DNA of 64,000 bases. It comes from Flavimarina sp. Hel_I_48 (GTDB lineage: Bacteria > Bacteroidota > Bacteroidia > Flavobacteriales > Flavobacteriaceae). Below the pieces are notes generated by a model. That model saw only the letters and a program-made list of their open reading frames with translations. It did not search any database and was not told where the DNA came from. Made by a program: the position numbers and the translations under genes. Below are positions 56,930 through 64,000 of this stretch, piece after piece. The stretch covers positions 3,473,001 to 3,537,000 of the forward strand of contig NZ_JPOL01000002.1 of the NCBI RefSeq assembly GCF_000733945.1. The letters are read 5' to 3'. Each line of letters opens with the position of its first letter. Position 1 is the stretch's first letter.

Positions 56930-57801
56930 GCTCTAAAGTTGATTTGAATGGAATTCGGTTGATTTTCTTCTGTAATTAGCCAAATTTTATGGTTATCAGC
57001 TGTTTTTATAAGTAATGCGTTTTTCTCTATTTTAAGTATTTCCGGGGAAACTTTTTTCTCGGAAATTATGTCCTTTTTCTCCCATTTTACATCGATAATA
57101 GGTAGTTTTTTGTTGGTTTTCAAGGAAATAAATGCGGGATTTGTCTCACTGCGCAGCGCCTTGATCTTTCGGTAAAGCAATGCGCCATCATGCCATTCTG
57201 TAAGTTCGCTATCTTCTGGGGATCTACGTTTGATATAAGTCGAATTTTCGATGAAATTTGGCTGTTTTTCAGCACTATTTGCCATTATTTTAGCAAAAAC
57301 AGCTGGAAAATGCATTTCCAGTTTTTGCATTAGCAATTCACGCAAATCAGCCACGCTCATATTTTCATTTAAAGCTACTTTTTCCTGCCAAATGATTGCA
57401 CCGTCATCATATTTTGGAGACATTTCGTGCAGGGTGATGCCATGATGTTTTTCTCCATTAATCAGCGCCCAGTGCAGGGGATGCCTGCCGCGGTAACGCG
57501 GCAGATAACTGGGATGTATGTTGTAACAGCGGTAAAGTTCCAGAAGTTTTGTGAATTTAAAATTACAGAAACAATTGACAATGCTTTCTATTTCTTTGCC
57601 TTCTAAATGATGGATCAACGCTGCTTCTTCAAAAGTGGTCTGAAAAGGTGTTTTATCGAGTATTTCAGTATATTTTTTGAACAATGGCACATCCGGTTTT
57701 TTTTGAAGTCCCACAAAAACGGGCAGGGGCAGACCAGCTTTTATCAAAGCTTTTAAAAGTCGTAAGGGTCCGTCATTATTTCCTACCAGCGCGTATCTCA
57801 T
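56926..57801 (-). CDS. Formyltransferase-family enzyme (sugar N-formyltransferase-like)
   Basis: The 291-residue protein has the N10-formyl-THF catalytic triad in RCYNIHPSYLPRYRGRHPLH (Asn, His) and SPKYDDGAIIWQEKVAL (Asp), followed by a C-terminal barrel-like part. Methionyl-tRNA formyltransferase has the same core, but the position between an aminotransferase and a FemAB-like gene in an O-antigen cluster argues for N-formylation of an amino sugar. Confidence 0.87.
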   Translation of the reverse strand: MRYALVGNNDGPLRLLKALIKAGLPLPVFVGLQKKPDVPLFKKYTEILDKTPFQTTFEEAALIHHLEGKEIESIVNCFCNFKFTKLLELYRCYNIHPSYLPRYRGRHPLHWALINGEKHHGITLHEMSPKYDDGAIIWQEKVALNENMSVADLRELLMQKLEMHFPAVFAKIMANSAEKQPNFIENSTYIKRRSPEDSELTEWHDGALLYRKIKALRSETNPAFISLKTNKKLPIIDVKWEKKDIISEKKVSPEILKIEKNALLIKTADNHKIWLITEENQPNSIQINFRA

Positions 57802-58829
57802 GCCAGTAGCGCATAAAGTTGGTCGCTCAGCAGGCTGGTTTGTTCAGCGTCCAGATCTGCTTTTACCATGGCGTCCGTAAGATTTTTGAGTACTTTTTTA
57901 TTTTCGGAAATCAGCTTATTATCTCTCTTATTTTCTGCGGAAGCATACGACCAATACGAAATGGGATGTTCATCACCGCCCATACTGCTTTTCCAGCGGC
58001 GCAGACCAGCATAACTTTCCCCGCTTCCGCTGAGTCCAAGATCAATAGCTTTGTAATTACGCTCCCGAAAATGGGTTATGAGTTCGTGAAACAGGAGATT
58101 GTTCGGCTTTAATTGTAAGAAATCTATTGCCGAGCAGCCGTATTTGTAATAAGCAATTTCGTTATGCTCCAGTATAAACATGCTGGCAATGACGTTTTCT
58201 TCATAAACTGCTTCAAAAATCGCCCCAAAATCCCGATTTATCATGGTTTTCCAGAGATTTTCAAAAAATGAAAAGGGCTGCGGAATGATATTGAATTTAT
58301 CAAAACGCAGGCGGTGGTATAATTTATAAAAACGTTCAACCGCCTCAAGGGAAGTGGATCGCTGAATGCTTACACCATTTTTTTGCGCCTGGGTAACCCC
58401 GCGGGTAAAGGAGCTGCTCTGTTTTGGCAGCTTGTCAGAAGTAAGATCAATAGTATGAAAAACAGCTTCTTTTGACAGTTTATAAGGCTTTTCAAGCAGT
58501 TTTACAGCGCGGTTTGTCCTGAGGATAATCTCGTATTCCGGAAATCTGGCCGCGCAACTTGCAAAAAGATTTTCATAAAAGGAAGAATCTTCTTCCGTAA
58601 AGGGAATATAATCAGAGAAAGGAAGGCTTATAAGGCGTTTCCCCATCATATCGTTCCGTTTACAAAAAGCGGTCACATAGCGATCGTGCTTATCTACGGC
58701 AATGATAATCTCAAATTTGTATGTGCTCACCAGCGTATCCAACCAGGATTTTGAAAGATACAAATGTTGTTTTGCCTGGTTTTGAAACCAGTCGGTACTT
58801 TTAACGTTAAAACCCACAAAATCAAACAC
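57798..58829 (-). CDS. FemAB/GNAT-like acyl- or aminoacyl-transferase
   Basis: The 343-residue protein has two GNAT-like halves. The second is recognisable: MTVAS-like NVIASMFILEHNEIAYYKYG, NNLLFHELITHFRERNYKAI and LGLSGSGESYAGLRRWKSSM, as in FemAB-related and polysaccharide-linked acyltransferases. It probably adds an amino acid or acyl group to a sugar. It overlaps both neighbours by 4-8 bp. Confidence 0.75.
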   Translation of the reverse strand: MFDFVGFNVKSTDWFQNQAKQHLYLSKSWLDTLVSTYKFEIIIAVDKHDRYVTAFCKRNDMMGKRLISLPFSDYIPFTEEDSSFYENLFASCAARFPEYEIILRTNRAVKLLEKPYKLSKEAVFHTIDLTSDKLPKQSSSFTRGVTQAQKNGVSIQRSTSLEAVERFYKLYHRLRFDKFNIIPQPFSFFENLWKTMINRDFGAIFEAVYEENVIASMFILEHNEIAYYKYGCSAIDFLQLKPNNLLFHELITHFRERNYKAIDLGLSGSGESYAGLRRWKSSMGGDEHPISYWSYASAENKRDNKLISENKKVLKNLTDAMVKADLDAEQTSLLSDQLYALLA

Positions 58830-59826
58830 TGCCGTATATTTTTTCGATTGCCTCGATGGATTTCAAGCCTTCAGAACCTTCTACAACCCCTTTTCTGTTT
58901 TCAATAATCTGGGAGATCAGGTTGTCTATTAGTTTGTCATGGTTTGAACTTGTGCCCTGATAATGACTATAAACATTGGGTTTGTCTGTAAATTCTTCAT
59001 CCAGCGGTTGCGGAAAGGACTGCACATCCCAATAATCTATTTTATTTAGATATCGACCACCGATTTTTATGGTGCCAAGCTCGCCCACAATCGTGATACT
59101 GCCTTCATAATTTGCATTATAAACACAGGTGGTCCAGGAAAGTGATCCCAGGGCACCGCTATCAAAGCGTAATGCGGAAACACCACAATCTTCGATTTCT
59201 ATATCATGATTGAAGGTGTCATAAAGCGATTTTGCTTCAACAATGTCACCAAACCACCAGATGAGCAAATCAAGAAAGTGGGAAACCTGGGTGTGCAGAG
59301 CGCCACCTTCGGTCTCTTTTTTACCGCGCCACGGGGATTCTTCGTAGTATTTTTGATGCCGGTTCCACAACACATTGGTCTGCACCATGAATATTTTGCC
59401 CAGTCGGTTTTCATCTAGCAACTTTTTGACCAGAAGTATAGGTTTGTTATAGCGGTTTTGTTTGACCACATACAGATTTACCCCTTGATCTTCGGCAGTT
59501 TTAATCATCATTTTAGCCGCTTCTGAAGTGAGTGCCATGGGTTTTTCAACTAGAATATGCTTACCGGCCTTTGCTGCGGCTTCGCTCATTTCGGCGTGTA
59601 AGCCATGGGGAGTACAGATACAAACAATGTCCACATCGCTTTCAGCCAGCATTTTCTCGTAATTGTTGTAGGTTTTTACGTCATAATCCGTCGCAAGTTG
59701 GTGCACTATTTTTTCATCGATATCACATACAGCAATTAGTTGCGCATACGGATCGCTGTTGATTACGGCAACATGTCTTTTACCAATATTTCCGCAGCCT
59801 ACAACGGCAAATTTTATTGAATTCAT
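58822..59826 (-). CDS. Gfo/Idh/MocA-family sugar oxidoreductase
   Basis: The 334-residue protein has the NAD(P)-binding start KFAVVGCGNIGKRHVAVINS, the CTPHGLHAEMSEAAAKAGKH stretch and the catalytic VEKPMALTSEAAKMM. The C-terminal beta domain contains GGALHTQVSHFLDLLIWWFG (His). It oxidises or reduces a nucleotide sugar, for example in C-3 or C-4 keto-sugar formation. It is the first gene of its run; the ABC transporter genes end 86 bp upstream. Confidence 0.9.
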   Translation of the reverse strand: MNSIKFAVVGCGNIGKRHVAVINSDPYAQLIAVCDIDEKIVHQLATDYDVKTYNNYEKMLAESDVDIVCICTPHGLHAEMSEAAAKAGKHILVEKPMALTSEAAKMMIKTAEDQGVNLYVVKQNRYNKPILLVKKLLDENRLGKIFMVQTNVLWNRHQKYYEESPWRGKKETEGGALHTQVSHFLDLLIWWFGDIVEAKSLYDTFNHDIEIEDCGVSALRFDSGALGSLSWTTCVYNANYEGSITIVGELGTIKIGGRYLNKIDYWDVQSFPQPLDEEFTDKPNVYSHYQGTSSNHDKLIDNLISQIIENRKGVVEGSEGLKSIEAIEKIYGSV

Positions 59827-59911
59827 ATTCGTTTTTTTACTTCCGAAGCAATTAAAGTTGGTTTTAACAGCATTGATCTAAAAAAATGATAGCAGCCTAA
59901 ATATAGAAAGG

Positions 59912-61216
59912 TTAGTCCGTTTTTTTTGCTGAACGCACAAAGAAATCAAAATCAATGTACTGTTTGTATTTAAAACTTTTGACCACCTGACCCGATTTAT
60001 AGAAGTCTTTTCCCACAACCTTAAGTGAAAAAGCATTGTGCAGGTGATCTTGAATATCATTGCCCATATTCCCATTTTCCATAAACAGGTCAAGGATATA
60101 TTCCCCTTCTATCATTGATATTTTTGGAATTTCAAATACAATAACCGCACGATCGTCAATAGTGATGCGCTGGCCCTTAGACCAGATGGACATCATGGTA
60201 ATTTCCTCACCATTTTCACGTTTTATGCCCACTGCGGCAGAAACAGCGGCTTCTCCCTGATCTGCAGTGGCCACTTCCACACAAATGCGTAGCGGGTGAC
60301 CCACAGTTGCAACAGGAATATTATGGCCTTCCATGTTTTCCAGCCACAGGTTCTGAAAGCGTACCTGCCCGCGACCTGCCCGGTCTGTGCGATCAGCGAT
60401 ACTTGCAGAAGCCGTTCGCTCAAACATTTGTCGGGAATATTCCGCAATGGCTTCATCTGTGGGGCCGTCAAAAGCAATCTGGCCATCCCGTAAAATAATG
60501 GTACGGGTACAAAGCCGGGAAACGGATTCCATATCATGACTTACAAAAAGGACTGTCCTGCCATGATCATGACTTACCTGTTGAATCTTACCGATAGCTT
60601 TTCCCTGAAAGGCAACGTCACCTACGGCCAGTACTTCATCTACAATAAGGATTTCTGGTTCTAAGTGCGCGGCGACTGCAAAAGCCAGACGTACTTTCAT
60701 TCCTGATGAATAACGCTTAACCGGTGTATTTACATAACGCTCCACACCAGAAAAGGCGACAATTTCATCAAATTTGGCAGTTATTTCCGCCTTGGTCATA
60801 CCCAGGATGGTACCGTTGAGATAAATATTTTCCCTTCCCGTAAGTTCGGCGTGAAAACCCGTTCCCACTTCCAGCAAACTGGCCATTCTGCCTTGCGCTT
60901 TAAAACTACCGGTACTGGGGCCGGTAACCTGGGAAAGGATTTTGAGAAGGGTGGATTTCCCGGCACCATTACCGCCAATAATCCCTAAAACTTCACCTTT
61001 TTTTACGGTAAAGTCAATGTTTTTTAAGGCCCAGACGTAATCACTGGCGCCACTTTGATCCCTCGTATTTTTCTCGCCTATCTTCAGATAGGGATCCTCT
61101 TTGCCACGAATCATATGCCACCAGCGGTTGAGGTCATGGGAAAGCGTACCGGTGCCCACAAGGCCAAGGCGGTATTGTTTTGAAAGGTTTTCGATCTGAA
61201 TAGCAATATCGCTCAT
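59912..61216 (-). CDS. wzt: Wzt-type ABC transporter ATP-binding protein with C-terminal glycan-binding domain
   Basis: The 434-residue protein has Walker A GGNGAGKSTLLKILS (about 82-96), signature RYSSGMKVRLAFAV and Walker B EILIVDEVLAVGD. After about residue 260 comes a beta-sandwich domain of 170 residues (RFQNLWLENMEGHNIPVATV ... GNMGNDIQDHLHNAFSLKVV), as in Wzt proteins that recognise the end of the O-antigen. It drives export of a finished polysaccharide across the inner membrane. The ATG overlaps the stop of the permease gene by 4 bp. Confidence 0.93.
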   Translation of the reverse strand: MSDIAIQIENLSKQYRLGLVGTGTLSHDLNRWWHMIRGKEDPYLKIGEKNTRDQSGASDYVWALKNIDFTVKKGEVLGIIGGNGAGKSTLLKILSQVTGPSTGSFKAQGRMASLLEVGTGFHAELTGRENIYLNGTILGMTKAEITAKFDEIVAFSGVERYVNTPVKRYSSGMKVRLAFAVAAHLEPEILIVDEVLAVGDVAFQGKAIGKIQQVSHDHGRTVLFVSHDMESVSRLCTRTIILRDGQIAFDGPTDEAIAEYSRQMFERTASASIADRTDRAGRGQVRFQNLWLENMEGHNIPVATVGHPLRICVEVATADQGEAAVSAAVGIKRENGEEITMMSIWSKGQRITIDDRAVIVFEIPKISMIEGEYILDLFMENGNMGNDIQDHLHNAFSLKVVGKDFYKSGQVVKSFKYKQYIDFDFFVRSAKKTD

Positions 61217-62079
61217 ACGGTATCCATAAAGTTTTTTTCCGTTCGGTTGAAAATAACGAGCCCCAATAAAAAAACCACAACAGAACAGACCACACTGTAG
61301 ATGAGGCCACCCACACTGATGATTCCTGCATTTAAAAATATAGCCCTAAACGCTTCCACGATGGAAGTCAAGGGATTGATCAACATGATCCACCGGAGCG
61401 ACTCTGGCGCAATGGACAGCGGGTAAACGATGGGTGTTACATACATGGCCAGTGATACAGCAAAAGCGACCAACAGCTGAAGGTCACGATATTTATAAGT
61501 AAGACTGCTCAGTATGAGTCCTATTCCCAATGCGAAAATCCCCGAAAAAAGCATTAAAAATGGGAAAAGTAACAAGGAAACCCCCCAATCAAAATCATAA
61601 CCCGTAAACGCGTACCAGCCAATCGCTGCAAGCAACATGATAAATTGTATCAAAAATTGAAAAAATACCTTGAAGGTTGTGGCAATGGGAACCACTGCCC
61701 GCGGGAAATAGACTTTGCTGAACAGGTTGGCATTGGTTTTAAAACTGTCTGAGTTGCTGAGAATACATTCGGAAATAAAAGCCCAGAAAACAGTGCCGGA
61801 GAGGTAGAATAATTTAGGAGGGATGCCGTCTGTTGATAATTTGGCCAGGTTAGAAAAAACAATTGTAAAGATGAAAGTGGTAAGGATAGGTCGTATTATT
61901 AACCAAAGCGGGCCTAAAATTGTTTGTTTATAGTTCACGATGAGGTCCCGCCGCACCATAAGAACCATAAGATCTTTATATTCTAAAATCTTGCCCAACT
62001 TAAAAGTAAATAACTTAGTGTGCGCATTTACTTCAATATCCCACTGGGGCGCTGCTTTATCAGATGAAGATGTGGACAT
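61213..62079 (-). CDS. wzm: Wzm-type ABC transporter permease
   Basis: The 288-residue protein has six membrane helices and the ABC2/Wzm pattern: RRDLIVNYKQTILGPLWLII, TDGIPPKLFYLSGTVFWAFI, SKVYFPRAVVPIATTFKVFF and PIVYPLSIAPESLRWIMLIN, ending in PLTSIVEAFRAIFL. It is the membrane part of an ABC-dependent O-antigen exporter, pairing with the next gene. The 310-bp divergent region upstream should hold its promoter. Confidence 0.93.
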   Translation of the reverse strand: MSTSSSDKAAPQWDIEVNAHTKLFTFKLGKILEYKDLMVLMVRRDLIVNYKQTILGPLWLIIRPILTTFIFTIVFSNLAKLSTDGIPPKLFYLSGTVFWAFISECILSNSDSFKTNANLFSKVYFPRAVVPIATTFKVFFQFLIQFIMLLAAIGWYAFTGYDFDWGVSLLLFPFLMLFSGIFALGIGLILSSLTYKYRDLQLLVAFAVSLAMYVTPIVYPLSIAPESLRWIMLINPLTSIVEAFRAIFLNAGIISVGGLIYSVVCSVVVFLLGLVIFNRTEKNFMDTV

Positions 62080-62389
62080 TGATATTTGTTTCTAAATTCA
62101 TGTTTAAAATAGGCAATTCAAAACTAAAGTATTAAAAACTTTTAGACAGAAGAAACAGGAGGTTTAGCATTTGAAAAAAGTTCGGGGTAATAGAATTTAC
62201 TCTCCGTTAAATGAACTTTAAGAATCATTGAGCAAGCTTTCTTGAAGAATCATAAAACATTGCCTGGAGATATTTTCTAAATCAAATCTATATCTGGGTA
62301 TTATTAAAGATATATGATTAGATTTGAAAGTGTAAAGAACAAACTTATTAGAGAAGTCCCTAGTCTAAAGGCTTAAATTTATTTAAAGC
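62080..62389. other. Divergent control region between wzm and the dehydrogenase gene
   Basis: No coding frame. An exact TAGATTTG -7 element on the plus strand (62319-62326) lies 64 bp before the dehydrogenase ATG; no clear TTG was found at the expected distance. No strong minus-strand element was found for wzm. No inverted repeat stands out. Confidence 0.4.
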
Positions 62390-63406
62390 ATGTCCATAAA
62401 ATATATCGTTTGCGAAGAACCTGGCAAATTCAGCTATAAAGAAAAAGAAAATCCAACTCGAGAACGAGGTCATGTCTTGTTACAAATCAAAAAAGTAGGG
62501 ATTTGCGGAACAGATCTTCATGCTTATGGAGGCAACCAACCGTTTTTTTCCTATCCACGAATTCTGGGTCATGAGTTGGCCGCTGTAGTTTTAGACGCAG
62601 ACGACACCAGTCGTTTTAAAAAAGGTGATAAGGTTGTTGTTATGCCTTATTTAAGTTGCGGAAAGTGTATTGCCTGCCGAACGGGAAAAACAAATTGTTG
62701 TCAGCAGATCAAAGTATTTGGTGTACATATAGATGGTGGTATGCAGGAAGAAGTTGTGCTACCGGAAGCAGTACTATTACCCACACCTGAGCTGACTTTT
62801 GAAGAAATAGCAATAATAGAACCGCTGGCCATTGGCGCGCATGCCTTGCGCCGGGCAGCTTTGAAACCTGATGAGTTTGTGGTTGTGGTAGGCTGTGGTC
62901 CCATAGGTATTGGCATTATTAAACTGGCGCAAATCGCTGGGGCAAAAGTTATTGCACTTGATGTTGACGACAACCGCTTAAAATATGCAAAAAATGAAAT
63001 TGGGGCAGGCTACACCATAAATGTTTTACAAAATCCCATAGAACAAATCTCTGAAATTACTTCTGGAGATATGGCTACTGCCGTTTTTGATGCCACGGGG
63101 AACAAAAAAGCCCTTGAAAATGGTGTTGATTACATGGCGCATGGCGGCCGCTATGTTTTAGTGGGATTGTCAAAAGGAGACCTTACATTCACACATCCTA
63201 AAATACACGCGAAGGAAACGACACTGATGTGCAGTCGCAATGCGACCCTTGAGGATTTTAAACATGTGATAGAACATATCAAATTATTTCCAACGGATTC
63301 TTTCGTGACCCATACGGTTGCGTTTGAAAGTATGGCAGCTCAATTCCCAGACTGGTTAAAGCCAGAAAACAATGTGATCAAGGCGATGGTAGATTTTGAT
63401 TTGTAA
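62390..63406 (+). CDS. Zinc-dependent alcohol (sugar/polyol) dehydrogenase
   Basis: The 338-residue MDR protein has the catalytic zinc ligands in VGICGTDLHAYGG and ILGHELAAVV, the structural zinc Cys set SCGKCIACRTGKTNCC, and the cofactor loop VVVGCGPIGIGIIKLAQ. The closest types are L-galactonate/L-gulonate- or fucose-pathway dehydrogenases. Its partner amidohydrolase gene starts 33 bp downstream, suggesting a lactone/acid sugar pathway. Confidence 0.88.
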   Translation: MSIKYIVCEEPGKFSYKEKENPTRERGHVLLQIKKVGICGTDLHAYGGNQPFFSYPRILGHELAAVVLDADDTSRFKKGDKVVVMPYLSCGKCIACRTGKTNCCQQIKVFGVHIDGGMQEEVVLPEAVLLPTPELTFEEIAIIEPLAIGAHALRRAALKPDEFVVVVGCGPIGIGIIKLAQIAGAKVIALDVDDNRLKYAKNEIGAGYTINVLQNPIEQISEITSGDMATAVFDATGNKKALENGVDYMAHGGRYVLVGLSKGDLTFTHPKIHAKETTLMCSRNATLEDFKHVIEHIKLFPTDSFVTHTVAFESMAAQFPDWLKPENNVIKAMVDFDL

Positions 63407-63439
63407 TTGAGTAAACAGAAAATTAGATTTAGCTAAACT

Positions 63440-64000
63440 ATGATTCTAGACAGCCATCAGCATTTCTGGAACTATGAGCCGGTAAAACATGCGTGGATCG
63501 ATGATACGATGAACGTGATTCGGCAGGATTTTATGCCTGAAATGCTTAAAAAAGAATTTGATGAGTATCAAATTGAAGGCTGTATTGCCGTTCAGGCAGA
63601 TCAAAACGAGGCGGAAAACGAATTTTTATTAAATCTTGCCGAAAATAACGATTTCATAAAAGGAATCGTGGGTTGGGTAGATTTGCAATCCGATAGTCTT
63701 GAAGAGCGGCTGAAGTATTATGATTCACAGAAAAAAATAAAAGGTTTTAGACATATCGTACAGGCCGAAAAAGATCCTGATTTCCTGCTCAGGAAGCCGT
63801 TTTTAGCTGGAATTAGCCAATTATCCAATTATAACTTTACCTATGACATTCTGGTTTTTCCACACCAGTTGGGCGCTGTTCTTGAATTCGTAAAAAAATT
63901 TCCGAAGCAAAAATTTGTAATAGACCATCTGGCCAAGCCGTACATAAAAGATGGATTCATAGAAGGCTGGGCGAATCAGATAAAAGCCATTGGCGCGTGT
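63440..64000 (+). CDS. Fuconolactonase-like amidohydrolase (3' end beyond window)
   Basis: The ATG at 63440 opens a frame running to the window end (187 codons). It begins MILDSHQHFWNYEPVKHAWI, the HxH-containing start of the amidohydrolase_2 group, followed by CIAVQADQNEAENEFLLNLA, IVGWVDLQSDSLEERLKYY, KGFRHIVQAEKDPDFL and KFVIDHLAKPYIKDG. Such enzymes open L-fucono- or related lactones. With the dehydrogenase upstream it suggests L-fucose or similar sugar catabolism. The catalytic Asp at the C-terminus is not visible. Confidence 0.88.
   Translation, partial: MILDSHQHFWNYEPVKHAWIDDTMNVIRQDFMPEMLKKEFDEYQIEGCIAVQADQNEAENEFLLNLAENNDFIKGIVGWVDLQSDSLEERLKYYDSQKKIKGFRHIVQAEKDPDFLLRKPFLAGISQLSNYNFTYDILVFPHQLGAVLEFVKKFPKQKFVIDHLAKPYIKDGFIEGWANQIKAIGAC

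Overview
The window reads as a chromosomal segment of a flavobacterium (Bacteroidota, probably a marine Flavobacteriaceae). Supporting signs are the AT-rich intergenic DNA, the near absence of Shine-Dalgarno sequences, promoters of the TTG / TAnnTTTG type, an RND metal pump fused to its outer-membrane factor, and families typical of the group such as WbqC, DUF6660-like and PIG-L/methyltransferase fusions. The assignment comes from gene content and style only; no rRNA or tRNA gene was seen.

Layout. 1-1,078: 5' part of a secreted malectin/Kelch protein. 1,245-19,777: a metal and ion homeostasis island, all on the minus strand. It holds a frameshifted CzcD-type exporter, a decaying duplicated module of small helical and SpoIIAA-like proteins around a lipoprotein cytochrome c, a Na+/Ca2+-exchanger-type protein, a second CDF exporter, NhaA, a P1B-4 ATPase, a bestrophin, a ZIP transporter, two Fur-type regulators, a PII-like protein, CzcB, a CzcA-CzcC fusion and a Cys/His-rich small protein. 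19,853-20,064: an apparent small-RNA gene with its own promoter and terminator. 20,126-22,730: two IS3-family elements back to back.

22,731-29,478: the most unusual part, an AT-rich, integron-like array. Six imperfect inverted repeats (75-197 bp) alternate with one- or two-gene units, all read on the minus strand, with stop codons within about 20 bp of (or inside) the following repeat. The units carry a DUF6882-like pseudogene, MazEF, a lipoprotein plus membrane protein, a dGTPase plus nucleotidyltransferase, a HigBA-like toxin-antitoxin pair and one unit with no evident gene. A frameshifted tyrosine recombinase (29,934-31,064) and a divergent zinc-ribbon protein flank the array.

31,860-40,192: stress and sensing genes: a BLUF photoreceptor, DUF3891, DUF2383, a large-subunit catalase, small membrane proteins, DUF4385, an SDR and an AraC-type regulator. 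40,358-48,563: a first glycan cluster with five glycosyltransferases, a PIG-L deacetylase/methyltransferase fusion and an acyl-CoA dehydrogenase-like protein. 49,563-62,079: a second surface-polysaccharide cluster (aminotransferases, N-formyltransferase, acetyltransferase, WbqC, StrG-like oxygenase, glycosyltransferases, FemAB-like protein, oxidoreductase) ending in a Wzm/Wzt-type exporter, consistent with an O-antigen made from modified amino sugars and exported by an ABC transporter. 62,390-64,000: start of a sugar-acid catabolic operon (zinc alcohol dehydrogenase, fuconolactonase-like amidohydrolase).

Several genes between 1.2 and 31 kb carry small frame-breaking indels. Some lie in short homopolymers and could be sequencing errors; others, such as a 4-bp tandem duplication, a lost start codon and an IS truncation, look like real decay.
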